Positions 8,333-16,390 of a DNA stretch of 45,768 nucleotides are shown one piece after another. The notes below the pieces were generated by a model. The model was not told the origin of the DNA and ran no database searches. It saw only the letters and a list, made by a program, of their open reading frames with translations. The DNA comes from Treponema sp. (GTDB taxonomy: Bacteria > Spirochaetota > Spirochaetia > Treponematales > Breznakiellaceae), in the NCBI GenBank assembly GCA_031267685.1, contig JAIRYV010000034.1, positions 1-45,768 of the forward strand, read 5' to 3'. The position numbers were made by a program, and so were the translations under genes. Each line of letters begins with the position of its first letter. Position 1 is the stretch's first letter.

Positions 8333-9176
8333 ACTCTCATAGCCAAGTGCCGCAAACTGGGACGCATTCTGGTTGAACTTAGCGGTAAACGCCCTTACAA
8401 AGGTCTGACCCCTGGTGTCTGTGGTATCAGCTGCGAAACCCGATGATCAGAACCAAAGAACCTCATCTCCAGCATTGTCAATAAGTCTATCCCAGCCGTC
8501 GCCACCCAGCAGGGCACAGGTAATGCCCTGAGCGCGGAGCTGCTTTGCCTGAAGCGCCACATCGTTGTAATAGCTAGGCGGGTACACCACGTCAGGGTTT
8601 CCCGCTCTGATGCGGGTAACCTGAGCATTAAAGTCCACGTCGCCGCTCTGGTACGCTTCGTCTGCCACAACCTTGAACTGCTGAGGGAACACGTCGGCAA
8701 GGCCACTGTTGTAGTCAGTCCCGGCATCGTAAAGGATGGCTGCCCGGCGGCTTCCGAGGGTGTCATAAGCAAAGTCCGCGCCCACAACGCCCTGGAAAAT
8801 GTAGTCGCCTGCCTGAGTAACCGCCGCATTGGTCGCCGAAGGGGAAATCAGGATAACCCTGTTTTGCTGTGCCAGAGCAGTCATTGCCTGAGTCGCACCC
8901 AATGTACTGGAACCAATGACAAAGGAAACCCCATCCCTGCTGGTCAGCTTGGTAAAGGCGTTGACTGACTTTTCGGCATTGTCCTCATCATCCTCGTCGA
9001 TAAGGGTTAATTGCTTTCCCAAAAGGCCGCCGGCAGCATTGATCTCGTCAATTGCCAGAAGCACCCCATCTCTGGATTCGTTGCCGTAAAAAGCCACCGT
9101 ACCCGAAACTTGCACTGGCAAAAGCCAGAGACACGGCAAAGAAGACCGCGAAAATTGTCAAACCAATCTTCTTCAT
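8333..9176 (-). pseudogene. Dead LivJ-type branched-chain amino acid binding protein gene
   Basis: Periplasmic type-I binding protein of an ABC amino-acid importer. The start at 9176 encodes a good signal peptide (MKKIGLTIFAVFFAVSLAFA), but the mature part VQVSGTVAFYGNESRDGVLL is in another frame, so a frameshift sits near 9113. The mature frame reads normally (LIDEDDEDNAEKS, GSSTLGATQAM, ISPSATNA) until a TGA near 8447. The same frame then continues with recognisable family sequence (AFTAKFNQNASQFAALGYES) and stops being similar at about 8333, roughly 80 residues before the expected end. Three independent lesions make it a pseudogene. No permease or ATPase partner is nearby. Confidence 0.85.
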
Positions 9177-9207
9177 ACTTCGCTCTTCTTAAATGTTGCT
9201 ATAGAAG

Positions 9208-9237
9208 ATACTACTGCATATTTATGCAACTTGTCAA
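9208..9237 (-). promoter_or_regulatory. Promoter of the LivJ-type pseudogene
   Basis: Minus strand: TTGACA (9232-9237), 18-base spacer, TAGTAT (9208-9213), about 30 bases before the ATG at 9176. Confidence 0.55.
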
Positions 9238-9279
9238 GTATTTAGCAGTCTTTTTTTACAATGTTTGTATATACCAAAA

Positions 9280-9318
9280 GGTTGGCCGCCTTCAGGACGA
9301 GACCAAAAGCGGCCAGCC
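9280..9318. terminator. Terminator-like hairpin downstream of the 9364-10029 gene
   Basis: GGTTGGCCGC (9280-9289) pairs with GCGGCCAGCC (9309-9318), one wobble, 19-base loop. Minus strand is followed by TTTTGG, plus strand by TTCTTTCTT, so it may work both ways. Confidence 0.6.
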
Positions 9319-9363
9319 TTCTTTCTTGCACCTTTTCTGTTGACAGGCTTGGTTCGTGATCAT

Positions 9364-10029
9364 CTATGGGATGAGCGCGCTCACCAGTGGTCCCCAGGGG
9401 CCTTTCCTGCCGCCGTTTTCCACTTGCACTGCGATAAAAGCAGTCTTCCCGGAATCCTCATAGTCGAACATCACCATGTCCTTTTTCCGGCCGGTGAAGA
9501 ACGACTCGGTCAATTCCTTAGGCGATTTGACTGGTTCTTCCCCAGCCGGCACAACCTTATACCAGACCCTGAAGCCCTTGTTCGCCTTGTCATCCGGGTT
9601 CCCGGACACATAGATGATATTGATACCCAGCTCGTGCCGCCCTACCAAGAAAGTTTTCACTGTTACTTCCGCTGTGGGTACTCCTGACGGAATCGGGTGC
9701 GGGTCGTGGAGCGTGAAGCCCAGATGCATCAGGTCCGCATTGTTAAGCGGCGGCACAAGAAAATAGTGGGCTTTGAAGAACCGCATTTTTGCAGCCAGCT
9801 CATTAAAGCTCTCTCTGCACTGTTCGATGATGACTGGAGTACGTTCATTGCTCATAGCTTTTTGCAGTAGTTCTTCTGACTTGGTGTACATACCCTCAAG
9901 TTCCGTAAACATGGCATGAGGAATACCCCATGCGGTCCGTATCTCCAGTGTCATGATTGCGATCCAGTTCCGCACCATGACAAGTAGCTCCAGTCGCTTA
10001 CCGGGTAACCAATCAGTTGTTTTTCCCAT
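9364..10029 (-). CDS. Unknown 221-aa protein, family A copy 2
   Basis: Function unknown. Same length and layout as the product of 3560-4225: an opening DWLPGKR..L..MVRNW helix, a helical middle, LGFTLHDPHPIPSGVPTAEV, a beta-rich second half, and the ending GGRKGPWGPLVSALIP. The two proteins are clearly diverged, so they are old paralogues and not a recent duplication. No signal peptide is present. The start has a strong AAGGAGG seven bases upstream, and a near-consensus promoter lies about 140 bases upstream. Monocistronic, ending in a stable hairpin. Confidence 0.8.
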   Translation of the reverse strand: MGKTTDWLPGKRLELLVMVRNWIAIMTLEIRTAWGIPHAMFTELEGMYTKSEELLQKAMSNERTPVIIEQCRESFNELAAKMRFFKAHYFLVPPLNNADLMHLGFTLHDPHPIPSGVPTAEVTVKTFLVGRHELGINIIYVSGNPDDKANKGFRVWYKVVPAGEEPVKSPKELTESFFTGRKKDMVMFDYEDSGKTAFIAVQVENGGRKGPWGPLVSALIP

Positions 10030-10167
10030 TATATACCTCCTTGTAAGTTTTTCGCTTTCAATGGAGCGGCAAGGCCTCGCACTAACTCATTCGTTCAAAC
10101 GGATACAGCGTCTTTGCCCCAAGGCAGATAAACGTTGTTGCCTGCCAGTGTGAAAACTATATCTATA

Positions 10168-10196
10168 ATAATACTGCTTCTTCAAAAGAATGTCAA
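10168..10196 (-). promoter_or_regulatory. Strong promoter of the 9364-10029 gene
   Basis: Minus strand TTGACA (10191-10196), 17-base spacer, TATTAT (10168-10173). The untranslated leader is about 130 bases. Bases 10197-10422 contain no ORF or feature I can support. Confidence 0.75.
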
Positions 10197-10422
10197 GCGC
10201 TTTTTTTGCCAGATCAACATAGAAGAGCAAGCGCTGGGTAAGAGAAAATTTTATAGATAAACTTTTACACTGTGTCGGAGCTGTTCCAAGTGTGATAGGG
10301 ATAGAGCTGCCCACTTTTTGTTATCATTCGGAGCTTTCTATCTACAGCGCGTGCCGTAGATGTATGGTAGAGACTGATCGAGGAAGCATTGAGGCGGTCT
10401 GTTCAACACCACGCTATCACCC

Positions 10423-10452
10423 GCACTTGTACTGCCAAAGGCAGTGAAGTGC
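10423..10452 (+). terminator. Orphan plus-strand terminator-like hairpin
   Basis: GCACTT-gt-ACTGCC-aaa-GGCAGT-g-AAGTGC is a two-part stem followed on the plus strand by CTATTATTTTTAT. No plus-strand gene precedes it. On the minus strand, after the methyltransferase gene, it has no T-run. It may cap an unseen plus-strand RNA or serve the convergent side weakly. Confidence 0.45.
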
Positions 10453-10466
10453 CTATTATTTTTATA

Positions 10467-11267
10467 CTAATTTATTCTAAAATGCAATAAAATGGCTCTT
10501 TTTTTATCATCAACAATTTTCATTGCAATTCGAGTATAAAGTCCCAGTTTCTTTTTTAACATTTTTCTTGCGTCAGTGAAAAAGACTCGTTCCTCTATCA
10601 ATTTTATTCCGGTCTTCTTTGAAAATTCCGCACTGTCATTAATATAGAAATACATTAACGCATCAGCATTTCCAGTTCTTTGTACATATTTATTTGCATA
10701 TTTTATTCCCGTTTCATTAGTGGCATCAAATACTAGTTCGACATTTGAGAAAACTTTTTTTATGTTATTAATAAATTGTACTACATCATCTTCTTTAAAA
10801 TAATGAAAAACACCAGAAACGATAAGCAGTGTTGAAATTGACTTGTTGATCCGTTTTGTCCATTCCATGTCGAATATATTCCCGGCAATTAATATTTCAT
10901 TCGCTTGTTCTCCTAATATCGTTCGTCTTGCGGCGATCACATCAGGCAGATCAATTTCATAAAATGTTGCCTGTTGTTTATTTAAGCGATAATACGCTGT
11001 TTCAAATCCCGCTCCAAGATAGATGATATTACATTTGCCATTTTCTTTAATAAATGTCTGTACCATTGAATCCAAATTGTAGTATCTGGCAACGGAAGCC
11101 ATAAGTGAGTATTCAGATGACTTTTTTTGTATACTATCGTCTGGAATATATTGTTCTAATGCCAAAGACCTTTCATCAAAAAAATATTCAGGGAATTTTT
11201 TTGATACAAATATACGGGCTACTAAAGGGATAAACAATGTATCGGATACACCTTGCAATTTACTCAT
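10467..11267 (-). CDS. LCM/COG3315-type SAM-dependent O-methyltransferase
   Basis: Class I SAM methyltransferase of the leucine carboxyl methyltransferase family. It opens with the family's GVSDTLFIPLVAR segment. The SAM-binding loop is YLGAGFETAYYRL near residues 93-105, followed by the acidic EIDLPDVI strand end and later IVSGVFHYF. Members methylate carboxyl or hydroxyl groups on small molecules or peptides; the substrate here is unknown. 266 aa is normal. AAAGGAG lies 8 bases before the ATG. Base composition is much more AT-rich than the surrounding chromosome, like the map, small-ORF and membrane-protein genes upstream, and the shared direction suggests they arrived together. Confidence 0.85.
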   Translation of the reverse strand: MSKLQGVSDTLFIPLVARIFVSKKFPEYFFDERSLALEQYIPDDSIQKKSSEYSLMASVARYYNLDSMVQTFIKENGKCNIIYLGAGFETAYYRLNKQQATFYEIDLPDVIAARRTILGEQANEILIAGNIFDMEWTKRINKSISTLLIVSGVFHYFKEDDVVQFINNIKKVFSNVELVFDATNETGIKYANKYVQRTGNADALMYFYINDSAEFSKKTGIKLIEERVFFTDARKMLKKKLGLYTRIAMKIVDDKKRAILLHFRIN

Positions 11268-11289
11268 TATTATAACTCCTTTGAATTCT

Positions 11290-11809
11290 TTAGAACATAT
11301 ATTTATATTTTATACCGTATTTACCATTTTTATGCAATACATTTTTCTCAAAATATTGTACATCAACCATCTTTAGCATTTTATACACAAATTGAGAACA
11401 AAACAGTATATTCGATCTCATAGAACGCTTGAATATTAAGCCAAATATATTATATGCATTACCCTGTTCATTAATTTCATGCACCTTTTCAATTATCGCC
11501 TTTTTCTTTTCATAGGATATTGCCAAACTATACACCATTATTGATGAATCTGCTTTCTTATTAAGATATTCCGCCATCTCCATGTTTAGCCCGGGCGGAT
11601 ATATCTTTTCACCGCCGTTGTAACTGATTATTGTCTTTAAATCTCGATCATATGTATCTAAACGAATTATGCCTCGGCAAATCGTTCATCAATTCTCCAA
11701 TATTCTCTTTTGATAAATTATTTCTTCCCTTTTCTACTATATCGATAATACTTCCCCTATTTTCTTTTAATTCGGAAAATGTAAATAGAGAAAGTTGTTT
11801 TCTGGTAAC
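11290..11809 (-). pseudogene. Frameshifted ORF with a papain-like-fold C-terminus
   Basis: Two minus-strand frames join into one plausible protein. The upstream piece (11809 to a TGA at 11648) ends NDLPRHNSFRYI, and one base away the next frame goes on with YDRDLKTIISYNGGEKIYPPGL and runs to 11290. The C-terminal piece contains ILFCSQFVYKML, resembling the CS.FV catalytic-cysteine helix of permuted papain-like (YiiX/NlpC-related) proteins. That assignment is inference; the N-terminal part is unrecognised. No good start or ribosome site is seen at either ORF. It lies between map and the methyltransferase and could be functional only with a frameshift. Confidence 0.5.
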
Positions 11810-11826
11810 TTAACTCTAAAGATAAT

Positions 11827-12615
11827 CTAGCATGTTATTTCCAATCCGGCAACATCTTCCAAAGGATCGGTGAGTATTTCGACTTTGTCATGAATAATAG
11901 CAACGGTATGTTCCCAATGGGCAGAGGTTTTATTATCTGCCATCACTACTGTCCAGCCATCTTTCAATATTTCAACATCGCCGGTTCCTAAACTCACCAT
12001 AGGTTCAATCGCCAACACCATGCCGTTCTGTATTCGCGGATTAGGCCCATGCGGAATATTCGGCACGCTCGGGTCTTCATGTATGGCTAGCCCCACTCCA
12101 TGACCACTGAACTGATATACCAATCCATAATTATGGGCGCGGGCATGATTATGGATTGCCCTGGAAATTTCAAGGAGCCGGCCCCCAACTTTTATTGCAC
12201 CAATCCCCTTATACAGACATTTATTAGTAACAAAATTAAGATTATGCACTGCATTATTTACTTTACCAATTTCAAGAGTTACCGTCTGATCACTGATAAA
12301 GCCGCCTAAATCTATGTCGCAGTCTAAAGAGACAATATCCCCTTCATTGATTTTTTTTCTTGAAGGAACACCGTGTATTACTTCATTGTTTATTGAAATA
12401 CAAATAGATGCAGGAAATGGATTATCTGAAGGCCCATAACCTAGCAATACTGGTTTCCCTCCTGCATGAATGATCCAGTTTTTCACCCAGTTATCAATTT
12501 CAATTGTTTTTACGCCGGAAGTTACTTGGGGAATAAGTTCCCGAAACAGAGCGGAAAGCATTTTACAAGATTTCCTGATACCATCGATTTGCAATTCATT
12601 TTTTAAATGAATCAT
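11827..12615 (-). CDS. map: Type I methionine aminopeptidase
   Basis: Removes the initiator methionine from proteins or peptides. All metal and catalytic residues are in place: H81 (NEVIHGVPS), D98 and D109 (SLDCDIDLGGFISDQ), H172 (GHGVGLAIHEDP), E204 (AIEPM) and E235 (WEHTV). 262 aa matches the short type I form. GGAGG lies 9 bases before the ATG. It is AT-rich and sits in a cluster with small ORFs and a methyltransferase instead of with ribosomal-protein genes, so it may be an additional, accessory MetAP and not the housekeeping copy; that is inference. Confidence 0.93.
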   Translation of the reverse strand: MIHLKNELQIDGIRKSCKMLSALFRELIPQVTSGVKTIEIDNWVKNWIIHAGGKPVLLGYGPSDNPFPASICISINNEVIHGVPSRKKINEGDIVSLDCDIDLGGFISDQTVTLEIGKVNNAVHNLNFVTNKCLYKGIGAIKVGGRLLEISRAIHNHARAHNYGLVYQFSGHGVGLAIHEDPSVPNIPHGPNPRIQNGMVLAIEPMVSLGTGDVEILKDGWTVVMADNKTSAHWEHTVAIIHDKVEILTDPLEDVAGLEITC

Positions 12616-12661
12616 ACTTTTTTACCTCCGCTATTACCATATATTATTTTGTTCATGCTCT

Positions 12662-12778
12662 TTATTTTATCCCTCTATTTCTCATGTGAACATTTATTAT
12701 ATCAAAATTATGTTTATTGAATATCTCCAATATATTTAATATCCCTGAAATATATAATAGACCTCTTATATGTTTCAT
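12662..12778 (-). CDS. Possible 38-aa peptide
   Basis: Short ORF starting MKHIRGLLYISGILNILEI and ending MRNRGIK, with AGAGGAG seven bases before the ATG. It begins 15 bases after the stop of the upstream membrane-protein gene and ends 46 bases before map, so it would be cotranscribed with both. The first half is hydrophobic with basic residues and could be an amphipathic helix; the C-terminus is basic. No family recognised. Support is the ribosome site and the tight spacing only. Confidence 0.45.
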   Translation of the reverse strand: MKHIRGLLYISGILNILEIFNKHNFDIINVHMRNRGIK

Positions 12779-12793
12779 ATTATTACTCCTCTA

Positions 12794-13000
12794 TTAGGAA
12801 TTATTTATGATGTTATCATATTTTTTATTTTCTTCTTCCAATAATTTTATTTCATTTTTTTGTTTCTCTAGTTCCAATTCAAGTATTTTCTTTTTATATT
12901 GATTCTTAAGCTTTTGAGAATGATAAAGAAATGTAAATATTACTGCGGGCAATCCCATAAACATAGCTATAGCCCCCACTATCGGAACCAAATGGTACAT
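12794..13000 (-). CDS. Small membrane protein with coiled-coil tail (68 aa)
   Basis: The preferred start is the ATG at 13000 (AAGGAG eight bases upstream), not the longer frame from 13063. One transmembrane helix (LVPIVGAIAMFMGLPAVIFTFLY, residues 4-26) is followed by a charged heptad-like stretch (KKKILELELEKQKNEIKLLEEEN) likely to form a cytoplasmic coiled coil. The topology is like PspB-type stress proteins, but there is no sequence basis for naming it so. It is first in the AT-rich minus-strand cluster behind a near-consensus promoter. Confidence 0.65.
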   Translation of the reverse strand: MYHLVPIVGAIAMFMGLPAVIFTFLYHSQKLKNQYKKKILELELEKQKNEIKLLEEENKKYDNIINNS

Positions 13001-13079
13001 ACATACGCTCCTTTGTCGCCTAATCCACCACTTCATGTACAAAATAGGAATGTAACACGACATATCTAAACATATCTAT

Positions 13080-13108
13080 ACTATAACCATCTTTGTTGAA
13101 AGTGTCAA
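13080..13108 (-). promoter_or_regulatory. Promoter of the AT-rich cluster
   Basis: Minus strand TTGACA (13103-13108), 17-base spacer, TATAGT (13080-13085). The palindromic array B starts 130 bases upstream of the -35 box. Confidence 0.75.
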
Positions 13109-13237
13109 GCGTTTCTTACAAGAAAGTTCAAACTTTTTTAGAAGTATCAACAAGAAAGCAACACACCTGCAAACGATGCCTTCTAGGCAAGGATATATCC
13201 GTCTAAACGTACTGTCAATAGGTGTGAGAACAAAACC

Positions 13238-13426
13238 AATTCGCTTAAGCGAATCATCAATTCGCCTGAGCGGATCCTCAATTCGCTTAAGCGAATCACC
13301 AATCCGCTTAAGCGAATCCGCATTATCCCTGAGCGAATCACCAATCCGCTTAAGCGGATCCTCAATTCGCTTAAGCGAATCGCCAATTCGCCTGAGCGGA
13401 TCCTCAATTCGCTTAAGCGAATATGC
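13238..13426. repeat. Tandem array B: 9 palindromic units of 21 bp
   Basis: Nine contiguous 21-bp units, consensus AATTCGCTTAAGCGAATCAYC. The core TTCGCTTAAGCGAA is a perfect 14-bp palindrome in five units; variants include TCCGCTTAAGCGGA, also a perfect palindrome, and TTCGCCTGAGCGGA, imperfect. Centres are spaced two helical turns apart. All six frames are largely open; one minus-strand frame reads SLKRIED-type heptads, but only TTG starts without a ribosome site are available. Confidence 0.92.
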
Positions 13427-13854
13427 ACTATCCCACAAAAAAAGTTAAAAAGTTTTAACAAAACTGTCAAAATTTTTATAAAATGATAAGGCAAAGGCTT
13501 ACGTCACCATAACATCATTGAAAAAATGATACAGTATCAGGTGGCTAAACCATACAATGTTGGAACCAGAGCCTTAGTTATTGGGACATACCTTGCTCCA
13601 AACCACTGAAACTTATCCAATGTGCGTTTGGTAGAGAGGCAAGAGCAGGAAATGTGGCATAAGCCAGGCAGCAATGGCGATTTTGCGTGCGCTGAGCCTG
13701 AGCGACGAGCAGATAACACGGACGCTGGGACTATAGCCGCCGTGTGTTGCGGTGTAAAGCAATCAATGTTACGCATGATTACAAGAAGAAAGCTGTCCGT
13801 ACTGGTGTTTCCCCGTCCTATACGTCTTTTATTACTGTTCTGCTCTGCGCTCCG
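13427..13854. other. Intergenic stretch without supported features
   Basis: Several short overlapping frames exist here on both strands, but none has a ribosome site, recognisable motif or coding-like composition. A small ATCATT/AATGAT inverted repeat lies near 13512-13528. Confidence 0.6.
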
Positions 13855-14733
13855 CTATAACGCTGCCGGGTTTTCGCGTAGGAAAGCGAGCAACGGCTCT
13901 TCCCACGCTGTTGCCCCAGTGCCTGCCTCAACAAAACGTTGATACAGGCGCCAGATATACCCCTGAATAGCAACGCGTTCCGCTGCATCCGGGTGCATTT
14001 CCGGCGGACGCCTATCTTTGTCTGGCGTGGCAAAGAGCGCGTCAACAAAGCAACGCGCCTCTTCAGGCGGAAACAACGGCGCGTCAAAGCAAGTCATGGC
14101 GTACATGGCAGCAGCAACGCAGTTGATACTGTGTTGCTTTATGTGCAGCAGGGACTCTGTTATGGTAATGGCGTGTCGTTGCGCTGCATCAAGCTCTGCG
14201 CTAAAGCGCTGTTCGTCGCCCATAGCCTGTACAATGGCGCGAAACTTAGTATAGGCGCGAATCACCACCATCACATGAAGGCTTGGTATGCACATAAGGT
14301 GCGGGTCAAAGGCGTGTATCACAATGAAACGAGGTGAGCCGAGATAACGGGGACGGCGAGTGGTGGATAGATGACGGGCATAGACTTCAGCAGCAGAGTT
14401 GTAGAGTTGTCCCATAGTGTCAATGAAGTTCGCCGTCGCTGTCCAGCTTTCCTGTTTGTAGGTCTTGAGCAGGAATCCTATGATGCGTATCCAGAACGGC
14501 ACAAAGTCCAGATAGATCGCTACCCATTTAGGCGAGAATGGAATCGTCGCGTCCAGTGTATGATCCACTGATGCAACCGGAATAAGCCCAGGTTTCCGTG
14601 CCGCCTTATATTGCAAGGCAAAGAACTTGGTAAATACTGCTTTGAAATAGCGCCGCGCTGCCCCACATAACACCGGAGTAGTCAATACCTTCAGCATGGT
14701 GAGCGGCGTGGATATAGTGCTGACTCTTATCAT
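13855..14733 (-). CDS. PAP2-like membrane phosphatase family protein (tentative)
   Basis: About 292 aa if started at the ATG at 14733. Two segments resemble the PAP2/inositol-phosphoceramide-synthase active site: IPSLHVMVVIRAY near residue 155 (motif 2, PS.H) and LHIKQHSINCVAAAMYAM near residue 205 (motif 3, KQH......A). The expected Asp of motif 3 reads as Asn/Cys, so activity is doubtful. Hydrophobic segments are moderate. It is divergent from the DUF4105 membrane gene with only about 55 bases between starts, suggesting shared regulation and perhaps joint lipid or envelope work. The start is uncertain; a frame from 14760 would overlap the promoter. Confidence 0.55.
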   Translation of the reverse strand: MIRVSTISTPLTMLKVLTTPVLCGAARRYFKAVFTKFFALQYKAARKPGLIPVASVDHTLDATIPFSPKWVAIYLDFVPFWIRIIGFLLKTYKQESWTATANFIDTMGQLYNSAAEVYARHLSTTRRPRYLGSPRFIVIHAFDPHLMCIPSLHVMVVIRAYTKFRAIVQAMGDEQRFSAELDAAQRHAITITESLLHIKQHSINCVAAAMYAMTCFDAPLFPPEEARCFVDALFATPDKDRRPPEMHPDAAERVAIQGYIWRLYQRFVEAGTGATAWEEPLLAFLRENPAAL

Positions 14734-14750
14734 ACCTTTATAGGTATAAT
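14720..14750 (+). promoter_or_regulatory. Divergent promoter region
   Basis: TATAAT at 14745-14750 lies 38 bases before the plus-strand start at 14789, with a weak -35 (TGACTC) upstream. The AT block TATAATATATATA can also serve as a minus-strand -10 for the gene starting at 14733, which would then have almost no leader. Confidence 0.45.
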
Positions 14751-14788
14751 ATATATACAAGATTGGATAAAAATGCTATAGTGACAAG

Positions 14789-16054
14789 ATGAAAGATCGT
14801 TTCTTACTCAGCCTACTGTTCATGCTCTTGCTGGCACTGGGCGCGTGGCCTCTTGCCGCACAAACTGACGCTGTCATACCGGATCGTTTCACCCTGAAGA
14901 TCGCGGTGATGGGACCAGGCGACGAACTGTACTTCTGGTGGGGACATATCGCACTGGTCGTTGAAGACAATAGCACTGGTACAGCCCGTTTCTATGATTA
15001 CGGTATCTTCTCGTTTGCGAATGAGCATTTTTACACAAACTTCGCCTTTGGCCGCTTGCTGTACAGCTGCGGCGTGTCCCCAGCAGAGCGAAGTTACCGT
15101 ACCTACATCGCCACTAACCGCGACATCACCCTTTATACGCTGAACATCTCACCAGAAAACGAGGAGGCAGTGCGCCGTTTTGCTGAAAATAGCGTCCTGC
15201 CCGAAAACCGCGACTATTATTACCATCACTTTAAGGATAACTGCGCCACACGCATCAGGGACATCATCGACCTCGCCACTAACGGTCAGTTCAAGGCGCG
15301 TTTTGGCGATGCGCCTGGGCGCTACACCCTGCGTCAGCACGTCCGCCGCCATACATGGTTCTCGCCATTCATGGACTGGGCGCTTAACTTCCTAATGGGT
15401 CAGGACATCGACGTGCCTATCACCATCTGGCAGGAAATGTTCCTGCCAGCGGAAATCGGCCTGCGTATCAGCGACTTCACCTACACTGACGACACAGGCG
15501 TGGACCATCCCCTTGTTTCCAGCGTGGAAGTGGTGAACCGCGCCCAAAACCGTCCAGCAGTCCTCGATGTTCCCCGTTGGCAGTGGCCTTATGAACTTGC
15601 TGTGGGTATAGTGCTGGCAGGTATGCTCGTGTGCTTTGCCCGCATCAGCGTCAAACGCCCGCTTCTTGGCCGTCGTCTTTTGGGGTTCACTCAAAGCGCC
15701 CTGGGACTGTTCTTCGGCATTATGGGGTCGATCCTGTTTTTTATGACCTTCTTCACCAATCACGACTATACCTGGCATAATAGCAACATTCTCTTCATCA
15801 ACCCTTTCCTGCTGGCCATTGTTCCCCTTGGCATTACCCTCGCCACTGACAAACGCGCCGTGAATCGCTGGCGTGCCGAACAACTCATGCGGGCAATTTG
15901 GACCGGTGTGCTGCTTGGAGGCCTGCTCTCAATGATACTAAAAATCAGCCCCCCTTTCTACCAGCAGAATCAGGTAACGCATGCTCTGGTCTTGCCCTTT
16001 GCGCTCGTCTTGAGCTACGCCCCAGGCTGGGCGCGGCGTATGGCAGCCCCGTAG
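14789..16054 (+). CDS. DUF4105 (Lnb N-terminal) periplasmic domain protein with membrane C-terminus
   Basis: A signal peptide (LLALGAWPLAAQ) is followed by the DUF4105 signatures: GPGDELYFWWGHIALVVED (conserved His), FYDYGIFSF, and YYYHHFKDNCATRIRDII (conserved Cys). Together these form the papain-like Cys/His pair expected for the family. From about residue 268, four hydrophobic segments form a membrane domain. It probably acts on envelope material outside the inner membrane, but substrates are not established. 421 aa. There is no clear ribosome site before the ATG. Divergent partner of the PAP2-like gene. Confidence 0.85.
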   Translation: MKDRFLLSLLFMLLLALGAWPLAAQTDAVIPDRFTLKIAVMGPGDELYFWWGHIALVVEDNSTGTARFYDYGIFSFANEHFYTNFAFGRLLYSCGVSPAERSYRTYIATNRDITLYTLNISPENEEAVRRFAENSVLPENRDYYYHHFKDNCATRIRDIIDLATNGQFKARFGDAPGRYTLRQHVRRHTWFSPFMDWALNFLMGQDIDVPITIWQEMFLPAEIGLRISDFTYTDDTGVDHPLVSSVEVVNRAQNRPAVLDVPRWQWPYELAVGIVLAGMLVCFARISVKRPLLGRRLLGFTQSALGLFFGIMGSILFFMTFFTNHDYTWHNSNILFINPFLLAIVPLGITLATDKRAVNRWRAEQLMRAIWTGVLLGGLLSMILKISPPFYQQNQVTHALVLPFALVLSYAPGWARRMAAP

Positions 16055-16390
16055 AAATAAGTATCAAAGATAGTCGCATGAGCAGGTTCCCTTCTCAATC
16101 CGGTAGAAGCGCCTCTTGTTACAGCAACTGTTTAGGTTTTAAGCTGTTTCTATGAACAACATACAGAGCCAGGTACTTTGGACTGGACAGCTTGAGGAAA
16201 AACCTGTGGCTGACGCCTTTGCGTTTCAGACGGTGATTCCCGTTGATCAGCGGCTTGCCAATGACGATATTCATAGAATGTTGTCATGCCTAAAGCGGAA
16301 AAAAGATGGTCGTCCAAAAAAATTGCGCAATGGTTTGAAAAAGAAAACCCTGAGTATGCCATTCAAACCAGCGCTTGGAACTTTGCAGAG
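16055..16390. other. Intergenic lead-in to array C
   Basis: An ATG at 16286 opens MPKAEKRWSSKKIAQWFEK and runs on through array C, and another frame opens at 16152. Neither has a ribosome site. The first has a helix-rich look, but I cannot support it as a gene. Confidence 0.4.

Noticed and set aside
8430-8460. In-frame TGA in the LivJ-type gene as selenocysteine
   Set aside because: The gene also has a frameshift and a missing C-terminus, and no SECIS-like hairpin was seen after the TGA.
13537-13942. Short overlapping ORFs on both strands
   Set aside because: No ribosome sites, no motifs, atypical composition; likely chance frames.
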